Of a stretch of 64,000 nt of DNA, positions 12,401 to 24,175 are shown piece by piece. Location of the stretch: contig LNAC01000279.1 of assembly GCA_002007465.1 (NCBI GenBank), positions 664,088 through 728,087 on the forward strand, given 5' to 3'. The notes beneath the pieces are model-generated. The model was not told where the DNA came from and made no database searches. It saw only the letters and a program-made list of their open reading frames with translations. Position 1 is the first letter of the stretch. The number at the start of each line of letters is the position of its first letter. The DNA comes from Ailurus styani. Lineage: Eukaryota > Chordata > Mammalia > Carnivora > Ailuridae. The translations under genes were made by a program, and so were the position numbers.

Positions 12401-13856
12401 AGGTACCGGTGTAGCAAATTCTCGTCCCCGTCTGTGTGGAAGTGGCGCCCTGCCCCCTGGTGTCTACACCCTGGATAATCCCCTCCCCTCGAAAGGGGCA
12501 GAGCTGCGGGTACGATGTCCACACTGCGACATGAAGCACAGGGGAAGGATCTTACGAGACAAAGCCGAGGTCTCTAAGCAGCCGACTTAGTCCCGGGTGG
12601 ACGGCTGGGTCAGGCCCGTCCTGAACGAGGGACGAAGCAGGGAGCAGGGGCAGGAGAGACGCCCCCGCGGCCTGGAAGAGGCAAAGGGCATGTTGTGGAG
12701 ACGACCGCCGGCCTGGAACAGCGGGGGTCCCTTGATCGGAGGCCCCGGTCCTCTGACCACCAGGAGCTGGTGAGCTCGCGAAGGACACCCCAGACCTCAG
12801 CGGACGCCGCAGCCAGGGAGCCCCTGAGTGGGGACCCCACTAGCCTGTGCCCTGGAAACGGCGATCGCGAGGTCCTGATGCCGCAGCCACAGAGCACCAG
12901 CCCACAGGGACCCCAACCGCGGACACCTCGAGGCACAGACTCGGGGCCCACACCTTTGAGCCGAAGCCGATACCCGGCGCAGCCGCCCCGTCCTGCCAGA
13001 GGAGTGAGGACCGCCAGGATGGCGAGCCGGGATTCCCATGTCTACACATACTGAGGCGCACGACCCCGCAGGGGCGACGGGAGACCCACAGCCCCTCTCC
13101 ACGCAGACCGTGGCCGGTGTGCTCGTCAATGTTGAGTCTTCCGTGTGCACAGGAAGCTCCAGCTCCTCTTCTCCAGCCCGTGCCTCTGACTGCGCCCCAG
13201 CGCCGGCAGGAAGCGCTACCTGGCTTCCCCTCACCGAGCCTCGGGAACCCGGGAGCCCACACGGGTGCTGACCGTGTGAGCGCCGCACCGGCTCCGCGGG
13301 GCCTGCCCTCCTCCCACCGGGCCATTCCCCACGGGCCTTCCTGGAAGCGGGAAGCTCTGCTCCGTCTGCGGGGCCGTCGCGCCCCCGGGAAGCGGCTGTG
13401 CTTCCCGTCCCACCTCCCGGGCCAGGACGTGACCTTCCTCACGGGCCATCAGAGCCAACGAGGCCTGGACTCGGGGGGCACAGCTTCACCCCTGGGGGGT
13501 CCGTGCCCAGTCCGGCTCCCTGGTTCCCCCGCAGAAAGGTACACGGGAGCAGCGGTCAAGGCCGCGGCAGAAGCTGCTGGTGTGTTCTCCGACCTGAGTG
13601 GCTGCCTGGGTCCGTGAGCTCACAGGGCAGAGCTGCAAAGTCACTGACGCCTCTTGTCAAACTAAGGCCAGTGAGTCAGGCAGGACACACGGAGACACCT
13701 TCTCGGGGACAGTAACCCAGAAACACAGAGAATCGCGTCTCATTCTCAGCCAAATCCTGATTTGGAAACCGTCAGGAACGCTTATAAACTAAAGCATCCT
13801 CCAGTCGGTGTTTCCTGCAGACTCCGCGGCTCTGCGCCACTCATGACCTTTCCACC
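9411..13856. other. Long GC-rich gene-empty stretch
   Basis: Mostly GC-rich, C-rich on the plus strand at 9540-10200 and CpG-containing at 10780-13600. Many overlapping frames occur in all registers. None has domains, signal peptides or coherent splice structure. No recognisable transposable element. It may be intronic or intergenic DNA. Confidence 0.45.
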
Positions 13857-13902
13857 TGCCCCAGGGACAGAGACGCTGATGCCCCAGGGACAGAGACGCT
13901 GA
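13857..13902 (+). repeat. 23-bp perfect tandem duplication
   Basis: Two identical 23-base units (13857-13879 and 13880-13902), each beginning TGCCCCAGGGACAG and ending ACGCTGA. Only two copies, consistent with a single slippage or duplication event. Confidence 0.9.
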
Positions 13903-13952
13903 TTCCATACCATGAATCCAGCTAACAGAAGAGCCGGGGCTGGAGGACCACA

Positions 13953-13966
13953 CCCCCCCCCCCCCC
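13953..13966 (+). repeat. C14 homopolymer
   Basis: Fourteen consecutive C residues next to GC-rich DNA. Prone to length error in sequencing and to real length variation. Confidence 0.9.
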
Positions 13967-15734
13967 GGCACGGCCAAGGGAAATAACCTTAATTTCACCC
14001 TTTGCACACTCTCAGGGCCCTGGGGCTGGCGGGGGCCGGGGGGCCGGCGGGGGCTGGCGGATAAAGAGCGAGCAAACCCTCCCTTCCAGGTCTCCCTGGG
14101 AGCTCGTCTCCTTACGTGCCGGACATGCGCAGGCTCGGAAATGGCCAGCAGATGTGTGTAGGCGTACTTGCACCCCCAGAGATGGCGGCCGCCCCCCTGC
14201 CCACCACGAGCTCGCTGCCGCTCCCCCTGCGGTTGCCAGAGACTCCGGGCGCCTGTGAGCCTCTGCGGGACGGGGGAGCGAGCACAGGCGCATCCAGCAG
14301 CCCTCCCCGCCGACCTCCTCGTACTCCTTTCCACACGAGACCTTGTGAACGTTCAAAACTCAGCTTCCTCGAATGAGTCACTCCACAGGCCACACATGAA
14401 TCTTACACAAATTAACTTTACCGGGACTTGAAATGTGCCTCGATGTCTCTCAAAAGCAGGCGCTGAATCACATCATAGTCACCAAACAATTAAGTACTAA
14501 ATAAATTTTCTTTTAATCACCTCGGAGGAACGAATGAAGGGTAACCACTCTGAGCAAGCCTAGCTCGGGGCACCTGGGGAGGCCGCCCTTGGCCGCACGG
14601 CCGCCAGGGGGCAGCAGCGCACCGACCTGGAGCCGCGTCTGGGCCCCAGGACCCGAGGAGAGAATTCGCCGTCACAAGCCATCTATGCTGGACGTTACTG
14701 ACCCAACACACTTGAAAAGGCAAACAGCCTTAACTCGCCAGTTTACATCAAGCAAAAGGTATTTTCTGATCAAATGTTAGCAGGGTTTTGCAAGTTTTTC
14801 CCTTACCTTTAGCTCTTTGTTTAGTGTCTCTGTTGGCTCGGACCCCAGGCAGAGCTCCCGGGGTGCAGGCAGGGCGGAGGAACCCCGAGGACAAGGGGGC
14901 TCAGGACACCTCCTTCACTCACTGCACGCGCTCGCCGTACCCGGCTGGAGAGACTCTGTGGAACAGAAAGATCCACTTACTTTGCCTTTTCAACACCTCA
15001 GAAGTGAACCCTAATAATGAATACCGTTAATTAAAAACCCTCTTTCTAATATAAGCTTAAGTCACTTTTCACGTGCTCTTGCGCGTTTCTAAAGCAGGTG
15101 CGTGGTAATGAGTCACACCCTCACCGCGAGAGCTCTGCTCACAGACGTCCGAACGCGAACACGCACCAACGCACCAGCGGCGGGTGAGGCCTCCGGCGAA
15201 ATCGCGGGTATACCTGTCGCCTTCGGGAAGCTAGAAGGCCACGTGCACACACGTGGCACGCGCCCACACATGCGTACAGACAGACGTCAGAAACGCGCGG
15301 ATGCAGGCCCCCCTCCCCTCCCACCCGGGCTTGGAAGACAGGCCACACGTGCGTCTGCGGGCAGAGCGTGTGAAACGTCTCCATGCCACTTCCTCTCAGC
15401 ACAGGGATGTTTTCAACTCACAGCTCATTAAAGGGAGTATTTCAACATGCTTATGTACTGACAAAACCTAAATATGCAGTGTTAACATCTTCTGCAGAGA
15501 AACAAACCGATACCCACAGGAAGGGAAAGTCCAGAGTGGGGCTTCCCCGGGCAGAGCTGCTAGCCAGCGTGCACAGGAAGAGGGAGTAGGTCCCCGGGTG
15601 GGCGCCCAGGATACCGGCAGCGAGTATAGACAGGTGCGTCTCTGAACGTGGAGGGGCCCCTAACTGTGCAGACTTGGTCCCGTCACCACAAACCTCCTTG
15701 GGGCCACCTGCCCCGGCTGCAGGGCCTCAGGGGT
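13967..15734. other. Unique sequence, GC-rich then mixed
   Basis: No gene supported. GC-rich to about 14340, AT-rich near 14390-14520 and 14720-14820, then CpG-containing at 15100-15380. No repeat family recognised. Confidence 0.4.
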
Positions 15735-15825
15735 TACAAGTGACCAGTCGCTAAGCCCCTCCACATCTCTCAGCTGGGACTCACTTCATCTGTCACGTGG
15801 GTCAGCAGGTCTGCGAGGACAGGTC
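15735..15825 (+). mobile_element. Probable MIR fragment
   Basis: The stretch TGACCAGTCGCTAAGCCCCT followed by CACATCTCTCAGCTGGGACTC and CATCTGTCACGTGG parallels the MIR core (TGTGACCTTGGGCAAGTCAC, CTCTCTGGGCCTCAG, CATCTGTAAAATGG). Diverged and short, so tentative. Confidence 0.45.
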
Positions 15826-16959
15826 TAAGACCTGGTCCCTGTGTCCCATGCTGCTGTCACCCCGTCTCCCAGCGACTGATGACAATGGACTCTTAGCCTG
15901 GGGTCATCCCATCCAGCACAGAGCCTTCAGGGCCAAGCACAGAGGTCTGTGCACACCATCCCTGGCCCCATGAGCGCCCCACCGGTCCTGCCTCCCCACC
16001 CAGCTGAGGAGGATGAAGGAAGTGACACCGCTGTGGCCCCCCCAGGCCTCCACGCCACCCCCATCTGATCAGTAATCTTGCCTCCTGCAAGGAGGGTGTG
16101 CAGGAGACACAGCGAGCCCCCGTGACAAAAAACAAAGATCAGGACCCGGAACCTACACAATCCAAGGAAGGACAACGTGTGAAAGAAGTCGAATGTGCTG
16201 CACCAACCATGGTCCACAGATGGCACAGAGAAGGGGAAACAGCAGGAAGAATATGACTGTGCCTCACTGAAGCCAGTTCTCGGGCCCATGCTGGGCCCCG
16301 CTGGACCAGAGTGAGGGCAGGAGTCTGACCCCTGACATCTGCCAGAGGGACCGCGCCCAGGACAGCCCCGCACAGCTGCCTCCGGGGAGACAAGCGTGCA
16401 TGGAAACGGCTTCTGCCAACTGCGAAGTCTCAACGGGAAGAACAGAAATGGGGTGGTGGAGCTGCCACACCCCCGGGGACTGTAGGACTGTGGGTTCGGT
16501 CAGCAAGAGGGGGCCTTGGGGTGATGCCCGGTTCCGCAGCGGCAGGAGCGGGGCGGCCTCCAGGTCCTGGCACAGTCACGCAGAGGGTGGGAGCCACAGA
16601 TGGCACTGTGAAGACTGAAAGGAGTCGCAGACGCAGAGAGCTTGGCCCAGGGACAGTGAAAGTCACAGCAAGAGCGCGACAGAAGGTGGGCAAAGACGGA
16701 GAGGGCTCTGGTCACGGGGGCAGCGGAGGACAGCAGCTGACAGGCAGCAAGGAGCCGCTGCATGGACGCGCTGCAGAGCAGACACACAGAAGCCTGCGTC
16801 CCGAACGCATGCGCCGGGAAAGCGCCTAGCGAGCAGCGGGGCCCGGGGGGGGGCAGGGAGTGGTCAGCCGAGCTCACGGCCACCGGCAGCAACGTGCACA
16901 GTGGCACGCGCAAGGACAACTAGGAAAGTGACGCGTTTGCGAGTCAGGCAGTATTCTTC
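15826..16959. other. Unique GC-rich sequence
   Basis: No supported gene or repeat. Overlapping open frames on both strands near 15930-16900 lack domain features. A G run lies at about 16845-16853. Confidence 0.4.
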
Positions 16960-17262
16960 TAGGGCATCCCCAGATGAAAGGACAAAACAATCACAGCAGA
17001 AACCAGAAAATATTTAAACTTAAAAACAAAAGAGATTCCATGTGGAAACGTGCGGCACGCAGATAAGGCTGCACACCAGAGGGAAATGCGTAGCCTAACG
17101 CTCGCGCTTTTAGAAAAGGGGGAGGAAGTCAATGAATCCCCACCTCAGTCAGCACGAAGAGAGCAAAATAAGCCCAAAGACAGTGGGAGGCGGAAAAGGA
17201 AGAAATTAGACCTGCATTGATCACACAGACTAGCAGCCACACGGAGACAGACGCCAGCCAGG
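16960..17262 (+). mobile_element. LINE-1 ORF2 relic, upstream part
   Basis: The DNA parallels the reverse-transcriptase-upstream portion of L1 ORF2. The block near 17150-17215 corresponds to the region encoding the lysine/alanine-rich segment around NPKASRRKKEI. The preceding 100 bases parallel the region where short helical ORF2 segments are encoded. Many substitutions and frame breaks show a dead, old copy. It is probably the same insertion as 17880-18252, separated by an unrelated-looking block. Confidence 0.65.
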
Positions 17263-17879
17263 CTAATCCCAACACCCAAAGAAGAGAGAAAAGGCCCTGG
17301 AAACAGGGCCGGGAGGGCTGGGCGTCACCTTTACGGGATACCCCTGCCGTCGAGGGACGTGGTCCCTTCAAGGCATCCCTGAGAGACCCAGCAGGCTCTG
17401 GGACCGCCATGGCGGGTCACGTAGAAGCAGAAGGGTCGCTGTATGCCAGCCCCACACCTTCGGGGGCTGCAGGCTCTGAGGACTCTCCCTGCAGGAAGCC
17501 GGCTCCGTGGCTGAGACCACCCAGCTGTGCGTCCATACAGAGCGACAGAGCGTACGTCAGCCCCAGCCAGGTGCCCGCATGTCACCCAGGAAGCCTCCTC
17601 AGACAAGACGGACAAGATGCTGACTGCTGGGACTGACGCTGCAGACACACGGCCGCCGGCAGTCACCCGAGGGACCCTGCGGAGGTCCCAATCCCACAGA
17701 GCACAAACCTTCTCCACTATACCCTGCCCCACAAGGCACCAGCAAAGCCAAATGGTAGTTGTTCTGGGCCACTAAGCTGTGCTTTATTGGGGGGGCAGGG
17801 AGGTACGTCGGGCCACAAGAGACACCAGAACAGAATCATCATGCCAAATTCCCACAACATTAAAAATATAGCAAGAGGG
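17263..17879. other. GC-rich block between two L1 relic pieces
   Basis: About 600 bp of GC-rich DNA with no recognised family. It ends at a short T/G-rich stretch with a reversed AATAAA near 17784. Colinear L1 ORF2 would place much less sequence between the flanking relics, so this may be an insertion into the L1 or a rearrangement. Confidence 0.4.
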
Positions 17880-18252
17880 TATTAGGAACTTTACTTCAAA
17901 AATTTTGGAAACTTAGGTACCATGAGCAAGTTCTAAGAAAAATACAATTTATCAAAACTGACTCAGGAAGAAATAGAAAATCTGATAATAAAACTGATTT
18001 AAAAACCTGATAATAAAATCTGATAAATAGAAAACTACAAAGAACAAGAATCGGGAAATAATCATGCACAACGTATCAGCCAAACTGACCCATGGACGCA
18101 GATGTAAAAATCCTAAAGAACACGTACGCAAATGCAATCCAACAATCTTCTGAAAAGCTGATATATGACCGAGCTGGGTTTACTCCAGGAATGTAGAAAT
18201 GAGCCAGTGCATGAAAACCCATCAGTGTACCCTGCCACACTAACGACCCGAG
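17880..18252 (+). mobile_element. LINE-1 ORF2 relic, polymerase region
   Basis: Close to L1 ORF2. One block corresponds to the stretch encoding LPKLNQEEIENL (near 17950), and a block at 18030-18060 to the AAAACTACA segment. GATGTAAAAATCCTAAAG (18100-18117) and AATCCAACAATCTTCTGAAA correspond to the DAKILNKILANRIQQ region. GGTTTACTCCAGGAATGTAG (18178-18197) corresponds to the GFIPGMQG region. Frameshifts and stops make it a pseudogene fragment. ORF2 in live elements encodes the endonuclease and reverse transcriptase. Confidence 0.8.
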
Positions 18253-19473
18253 AGGTGTGGAGTGCACCCAGGACGCCACGGACAGGTGACGCAGAGTCTG
18301 ACAGCAAGGGGACACGCGCTGCCGCGGCCAGAAGGGGGAGCGGGCCGTGCGCGCTGGAGCACAGGCAGCGGGCCGGTCGGGGGGAGGCCACGGTCGAGTG
18401 GCAGGAGGGAGGCTCTGACTTACAGTGTCTGCCAGGTCTCTGCTCCTGGTGACGGTGACAGGAACACGTAAGGAAAATCACCCTTCGCACAGGCGCTCTT
18501 CTGTAGGAACAAAGAACTCACAACAAACGCCCTAGGAAACCACCGGGCAACGGGACCCAGAAATGGCCCACAGTGACCACGACAGTCCAGCACGACGGAA
18601 CCAAGCAGTGGCTATGCCGATACCCACGTGCAGCAAGTGACCGACCGACACCAGCCCCAGCCCACTCCCGGCAGCAGGAAAGGTGGGAGCCACGGCACCA
18701 GGGGCGCCAATCGCCACAAGCCTGGGGAGGAACCAGGTGAGGCAGCGAGAGGCCTCGCACATCCCGCAAGAATGAAGAAGGGAGAAACCCAGGAGGGAGA
18801 AGCACAGGGAGACGTGCTTTCCAGGCAAGGAGCAAGTCAGCCCCCTCCTCCATCTGCCCAGAGCCGCCCCGAGAAACAGGTGGGGCCTGGGGTGGCCGAG
18901 AACCTGGACGGGGAGTGGAGGTCGTCCGGGACCACCAGCTCTGGGGCCTCCAGCTGCTGCCACACTTGACGGCAACGGCCCATTTCCGCCCACACCACCG
19001 CCTTTCTGGAGCCTTCTCCCAGAGATGGCTCCTGGGCCTCCCTGAAAACAGGGCAACCCCGAATCAGCCGAGCTGGAGGGGTCTCTGCACCAGCTGTGTA
19101 TCCAACTACCTGCTAACCCAAGGAAACTCAGACGCCACAGCGATGCTGACGGCACAGGGCTCAGTGACCATTCATGTGCCCAGCGTCAAGAGCGGGAGCA
19201 GGACTAGTCCCCTTAAAATACACGCAACGCGCAGCACTCGATGGACTTGCTGTGCCAGGAATAACTGCACTGATTAAATAAAACCATTTCGTTTTCTTTT
19301 AAAGTGATATTTATCATAATTTAATTAGACCATAGAAATTAGGGCTTTGCTCTGCCAAAAAATAAGTACTCTCATTTTCTACCTTGTAAACATGTCACTT
19401 GAGTATACAGTTAAACAGAGTTGTTCAACTGAGCATATTCTCCGATGTTTAGAGACACCAATGATTTCAAGAG
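18253..19473. other. Unique GC-rich sequence
   Basis: No gene supported; overlapping frames on both strands lack features. AT-rich from 19270 to the SINE. Confidence 0.4.
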
Positions 19474-19488
19474 AGAAAGGCTTGATCT

Positions 19489-19686
19489 AGGGGTGCCTGG
19501 GTGGCTCAGTGGGTTAAAGCCTCTGCCTTCGGCTCAGGTCATGATCTCAGGGTCCTGGGATCGAGGCCCGCATCGGGCTCTCCGCTCAGCAGGGAGCCTG
19601 CTTCCTCCTCTCTCTCTGCCTGCCTCTCTGTCTACTTGTGATCTCTCTCTGACAAATAAATAAATAAAATCTTTAAAAAAAAAAAA
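19489..19686 (+). mobile_element. CAN SINE (SINEC, mustelid-type), full length, young
   Basis: Complete carnivoran tRNA-Lys SINE with head GGTGCCTGGGTGGCTCAG, central CTCAGGTCATGATCTCAGGG, CT-rich segment, and a tail with repeated AAATAAATAAA ending in a long A run. It is flanked by a perfect 15-bp target duplication, AGAAAGGCTTGATCT, at 19474-19488 and 19687-19701. Confidence 0.95.
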
Positions 19687-19701
19687 AGAAAGGCTTGATC
19701 T

Positions 19702-20984
19702 GCTCAAGAGAAGTGAAGTAAATACACAGTCAATGGGAAGATGCTGAGATAAAGAAGCATTCTCCCTAATGTTCGATACTATCTTCCATTTTAAGTGCTT
19801 GGTCAGTCCTAGGAATTGGCATCCCCAAGAGAAGGACCGGAAGCCGGGGGAATAGAGAGCAGGGCCGCAAGTGGGGCGTGAGTCGTGAGCCCGGGGGCTC
19901 CATCTCAGCTGAGCTGAGCACGCAGAGGGGCCAAGATGCTTCTGGGGATGGCGGGGTGGGAGGCCTCAGGGCAGAAGGCACCGAACATGCAGGTGGTAAG
20001 AAAAAGCGAGCTGGTCTGTCTTCCGAAGGATGGCTCTCCTGGCTCTGTGGGCCACGGCTGGCGGCTGGGAGGCAGCCAGGGACAGAGGGACGGCAGTGGG
20101 GCGAGCACCACCGGTGGCCGACTCTAAGGATCCTGACGCCGCCAAAGGGGTGGATGCAATTTTCAATAACCAACGTGAGAAAGTCAAAAGAAAAGAGGAA
20201 ATTTTAGAAGAGAGGCGTTTTTCAATTGTCTGCAACTATAAAACCTTCAAAGTACATTAACTACAGTCATCGATACTTCAATGTCAACAGTGGCCGAACC
20301 GCCCCTGGCTGCCTGACGTGTATGAAGGGTCAAGTCCGTTCTGTGTCAGGAACTGCCACAGGGAGAGGTACGATCTTTACATGCCAAGGATCAGCGAACA
20401 CTCCAGACGCAAGAACCCTGCCCCACGAGACAAGCCCCACGAGACAAGCCCCCCGGGCAGCGCACCGCCCCAAACGCACCGTCGGGGACCGGCGGCGTTG
20501 ATCAGGAGCCGGGAGGAGGGCGCAGGCCCCCTCTGCTTGGCGGCGCCTGGGAAGGAAGAGACATCCGAGAGGAAAGAGCGCTCTAGTCCAGAGGTCCTGG
20601 TTTAATTTAAAATGTTTTTATATTATTTAAATTCCACGTGGGAAGTGGTTTGCAGAGCACATTCTGTTCCGTGACACAGGAGAACCGCGACGCCTTCCTG
20701 CTCCCGCGCGGGGCCCAGCTCAGGCGGAGGACTCGCGCTGGGGCTGGAAGCCCCGACCCACCACTGCGCCCACCACCCCGACCCCGACGCCCCGGGGCTC
20801 TTCGGTCTACGTCCCCAGCACTTCGGTCTTCGCAGAACAACCACGGTGCACTTTGTCGACCCCTCCACTGACTGAACTCCGTATGTTCCGTTTTCTTGGC
20901 ACGTAAGAATAACCTATTTCGCCTCCTCGGAAGGGCTGCTTTAGAAGGAAGCGCGACAGACACGGCACAGAGGAATCGCGAAGC
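19702..20984. other. Unique sequence, mixed composition
   Basis: No gene supported. A 14-bp unit beginning GCCCCACGAGACAA is tandemly duplicated at 20420-20447. CpG-rich patches occur at 20450-20600 and 20690-20830. Frames here lack recognisable domains. Confidence 0.4.
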
Positions 20985-21262
20985 AGTAACGGTGGGTGAC
21001 ACAAGCCAGGCCAAAAAGTACCTACTGCCTGACCCTGTTCATACCACACTCGAGCAAATGCGAAGGGATCTGTCATGAGGGNCCCCGGCCGTGGGGGCCC
21101 GGGGGTGGGGAGAGGGGTGGGGGCCGGGGCCGCGAAGGCGATGGGCGTGTTCACCGTCCTCACTGTGGCACCCGTCCCACCGGAGTCTCACAACTCGGCA
21201 AGCCGCACACGTTAAATACGGGTTGTGTTTTGGCATGTCAATACACCTCCAAAAAGCTGGCT
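20985..21262 (+). mobile_element. Old LINE-1 (L1M-type) 3' end
   Basis: Parallels the common end of old L1M elements: CCTGACCCTGTTCATACCAC for the usual TATGATTCCATTTATATGAC, a G-rich block at 21076-21140, GTGTTCACCGTCCTCACTGTGG, GTTAAATACGGGTTGTGTTTTGG for the TTAAATGGGTGAATTTTATGG block, and AATACACCTCCAAAAAGCTGG for the ATATCTCAATAAAGCTG end. Contains the ambiguous base at 21082. Confidence 0.6.
21082..21082. other. Ambiguous base (N)
   Basis: Single unresolved base inside the old L1 tail, next to G and C runs. Confidence 1.
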
Positions 21263-21987
21263 TTTTTTTACTTCGTTTCAGATTTTAAAACCCCTCACCT
21301 TATTTTTTGAAGTGAATTAGTAAACATTATTGAAAATACTTTTGTGGCCTGAGGGAAAACATTACTTTTTTAAACTCTGAATAATCGAATGTTTTATGGG
21401 AAGTTAGAGCTCACTGCAAGCATTAAAACAACTCATTAAATAGGCCAGGGAGTTCTGCCCATTCAGCTACGCTTTACTGTTGTGTAATCGTTCCCAGGGG
21501 GACCCCGTGCTCCCAGCGCAGGAGCCCGGCTCTCCAGACAGAAGCCCACGGGGGTGGAGACAGACAGAAGGACGGAGGGAGGAGGCAAGGGAGCCCTCGG
21601 GTCGATCAGGCACGTGACCCCGGGTGCAGCAGGCGGCCCGTGCATCACTGCTGCGCAGAAGAGCAACGTCTCTGGTCACGGCACGGAGGGGACAGCCTGA
21701 CCCACTGGGATGGCAGCGGGGCAAGGATAGTGGGAAGGATGTGAGAGGGGCTCTGAGCCCTCCCTGCCCTCAGCACCTGCTCCCTTCAGGACAACTGTCC
21801 ACCGTCGGGGGACACAGGTCGAAACAACCCAGCAAGGCCGACAGGCCAGGAGAGGTGGCTCTGCTGCAGGGGGGCACAGAGGCGCGGCGGCAGCGCCTCA
21901 GACGGGGGCTTCCTGTCCTGGTCCGTGGCCATCCACGGCAGGCGGGCTTGTGGGTTCGGGCAGCGGGAAGCGGAGGGCTGGCTCCCG
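21263..21987. other. Unique sequence, AT-rich then GC-rich
   Basis: AT-rich to about 21480, then GC-rich. No gene or repeat recognised. Confidence 0.45.
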
Positions 21988-21999
21988 GGAGTCAACACC

Positions 22000-22047
22000 T
22001 CTTTTTTTTTTTTTTAATTCTATCTAGTTACATACAGTATATTATTA
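22000..22047 (-). mobile_element. 48-bp LINE-1 3'-end insertion
   Basis: A T run followed by AATTCTATCTAGTTACATAC and a short AT-rich end. Read on the minus strand this is the last ~30 bases of a carnivoran L1 plus its poly-A tail. It resembles the L1 end at 35311-35350. Perfect 12-bp target duplications, GGAGTCAACACC, sit at 21988-21999 and 22048-22059. This is target-primed reverse transcription that stopped almost at once. Confidence 0.85.
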
Positions 22048-22059
22048 GGAGTCAACACC

Positions 22060-22889
22060 CCTTATGGGCGGGACTTGGGGCCTTGGTCTCCCATGATGAA
22101 CGGGGTCATGTCCGAGATCCCCCACACTAACAGAGATGACCAGCCACATTGCTTTTACTAGGACTTTCCCCCGTGGTTTTGGGGAGTGATTTTTCATAAA
22201 AATGAGGACTGATTTCGCCCAATCATTGCCCGCAAACGAATACAACCAACAGAAGAGCATTCCAGGCCGAGCCCCCGGTGCTGCATGAGAGCCACAAACC
22301 TGAGGCCCGTCCCATGTCTGCAGGGCACACGCACGCGCGCGGGACACGAGGCCACATGGCACTGGTCAACCCACCTTTTCCTGTGAGGAACTCGGACTGG
22401 ATTATGCCACGAACAGAGCCAGACAGACAACAATCTCTCCACACACTAAAAGGCAATGCCAGGTAAGAAAAGGAGAGTGAACGGAAAGATGATTCTGAGA
22501 GCCCTCCCATGACGGGTGGCGTAGACCTGTCAGGCCGAGCGTGGAGGCTCCGCAGACCCGGGCAGGGGGGCGACTCCAAGACCCTCAACAGACTTCAAGG
22601 TCTAGAATGACCCGCAACCCCGAAGCTTCCTGAAGGCCCTGTGGCCGCCGGCCTCTTCTATCCTCATGCACCTGTAGGTTCCATAAACTGGCAACATTCT
22701 CAACTCCTCTCAGCAGATTCGTGTCAAACACAGTTTCAGAAGTTCTTAGTTCAAAGTCAAACAAATGTGACGTCTGTATTTAAGTAACATTAAAATTTTA
22801 AAAGGACTCAGGTTATTTATCAAACACTAAAATTTAGTATAATATTATGCACAGCAAGGAGATGAACTGTCTAAAAAAACCTTTTAATA
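22060..22889. other. Unique sequence
   Basis: No supported gene. GC-rich to about 22660, then AT-rich. Minus-strand frames around 22190-22590 show no recognisable family. Confidence 0.4.
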
Positions 22890-24175
22890 TTTTTTACAGA
22901 AGTCTCTCAAATAGATCTTCTTGCTCCCTCATATAACACTCAGTGTAAGTTTCTAACCAGAAGATGCCGACTCCTACTCTCTTTGGTGAACAAAGCAAGG
23001 AACAAAAGGTCCCTAGTGAGGTGTTGCCATAAGCCAATCTCCCAAGCTCCAAATCACACCACCCAGATCTCCAAGATGTGTCCAAAAGCACCTGAGGAAA
23101 AACTTTTCCTGAACTAGTGGTACACAGACACTTGGCAGAAACAAAAGAAAATCCTCTCTGGAAAAATGCACCATCATCTGAGGCCTAAAAGAATTCCTAC
23201 AACTTGTTTTCCAAGGAAAATGAGTGGCTGACAGTAAAAAAGATAATCCCACAAGGAAGCAAGTACTGAAGGATAAGCAGCATAACCAAGAGACAAAAGA
23301 AACAGACCCTCAGATGCAACAGAGCTGTCAAGCACACCATATATAAAATAACCAGTTAAGTAATAAAAACAGAATGGGGGGAGGTGGTGCCTGGCTGGCT
23401 CAGTCAGTAAAGCATCTGACTCCTGATGTCGGCTCAGGTAATGATCTCAGGGTCATGGGATTGAGCTCTGATCATCAGGCTCTGCGCTCAGCAGGGAGTC
23501 TGCCTGAGATTCTCTCTCTCTCTCTCTCTCTCCCTCTCCCCCTCCCCACCCACGCTCTCACGTGTGCTCTCTCTCTAAAAACAAAATAGATGGGAAACAG
23601 GAAAATAAGGAATAACCAGACTTGGAAAAGAATAAACCTTCTATAAATAAGAAACATTAAAGACTAAAATTACTAAAATTAAAAACTCGGCGGTGGGTTT
23701 TTACATCTTATTAGACACAAGGAGAAGGTGAGTAAACCAGGAGAGAAAGCTGAAGAAGTGACCAGGTGGCCCCCTGGGGAGAAGAGGGACAGAGGGGGGT
23801 CAGACCCAAGATGCCCAGCCGACCCCACGCAGAGGAAACCAACCAACTCTCAGCCCAGACACGTCAGGAGCCGGGGAGGGGGCAGTTCTCAGCCGGACGA
23901 GAGAAAAACCAAGCCGGAAACTACAGACCCCCCTAACATCTTTTCACAATGAGAACAAATGAAGTTTGCCCAGCAAATCACACCTGAGATGCCGGCCACC
24001 AGCTGACCCTTGTTTGGAAGAATCCCTAAAGGGTACACGTCAGAAGAAGGGAAGTGACCTTGGAGAGAAACTAACAAAAAAGGATGAAGATAAAAGCAAG
24101 TGGCATGTGGGACATGACATTTCTATTCAGGAGTGCTTCAGTGTTAACTTTCTGGAATTTAAGTAAAAGGTTTTG
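22890..24175 (+). mobile_element. Old LINE-1/HAL1-like body, interrupted by a SINE
   Basis: Both sides of the SINE at 23382-23577 resemble old L1ME/HAL1 sequence. AACAGACCCTCAGATGCAAC (23302-23321) lies upstream. AAAATTACTAAAATTAAAAACTCGG and TTAGACACAAGGAGAAGG lie downstream, parallel to the ORF1-type stretch. CACCAGCTGACCCTTGTTTGG and a GATGAAGATAAAAGCAAGTGG end follow near 24000-24110. Highly diverged, no intact frame. Family call from memory. Confidence 0.45.
23382..23577 (+). mobile_element. CAN SINE, older subtype, inside L1-like sequence
   Basis: Reads GGTGCCTGGCTGGCTCAGTC, AGCATCTGACTCCTGATGTC, ATGATCTCAGGGTCATGGGA, then a (TC)n/C-rich segment and a short tail. The AGCATCTGACTCCTGAT wording marks an older CAN SINE subtype than the mustelid-type copies. 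Imperfect flanks AAAACAGAAT (23366-23375) and AAAACAAAAT (23578-23587) may be the decayed target duplication. Confidence 0.9.

Noticed and set aside
12847..13617. 256-codon plus-strand frame
   Set aside because: Overlaps frames of similar length on the minus strand; no recognisable motif.
17331..17732. Minus-strand 133-codon frame between L1 pieces as a processed pseudogene
   Set aside because: A reversed AATAAA near 17784 suggested a retrocopy, but there is no A tail at the right place, no target duplication and no recognisable protein.
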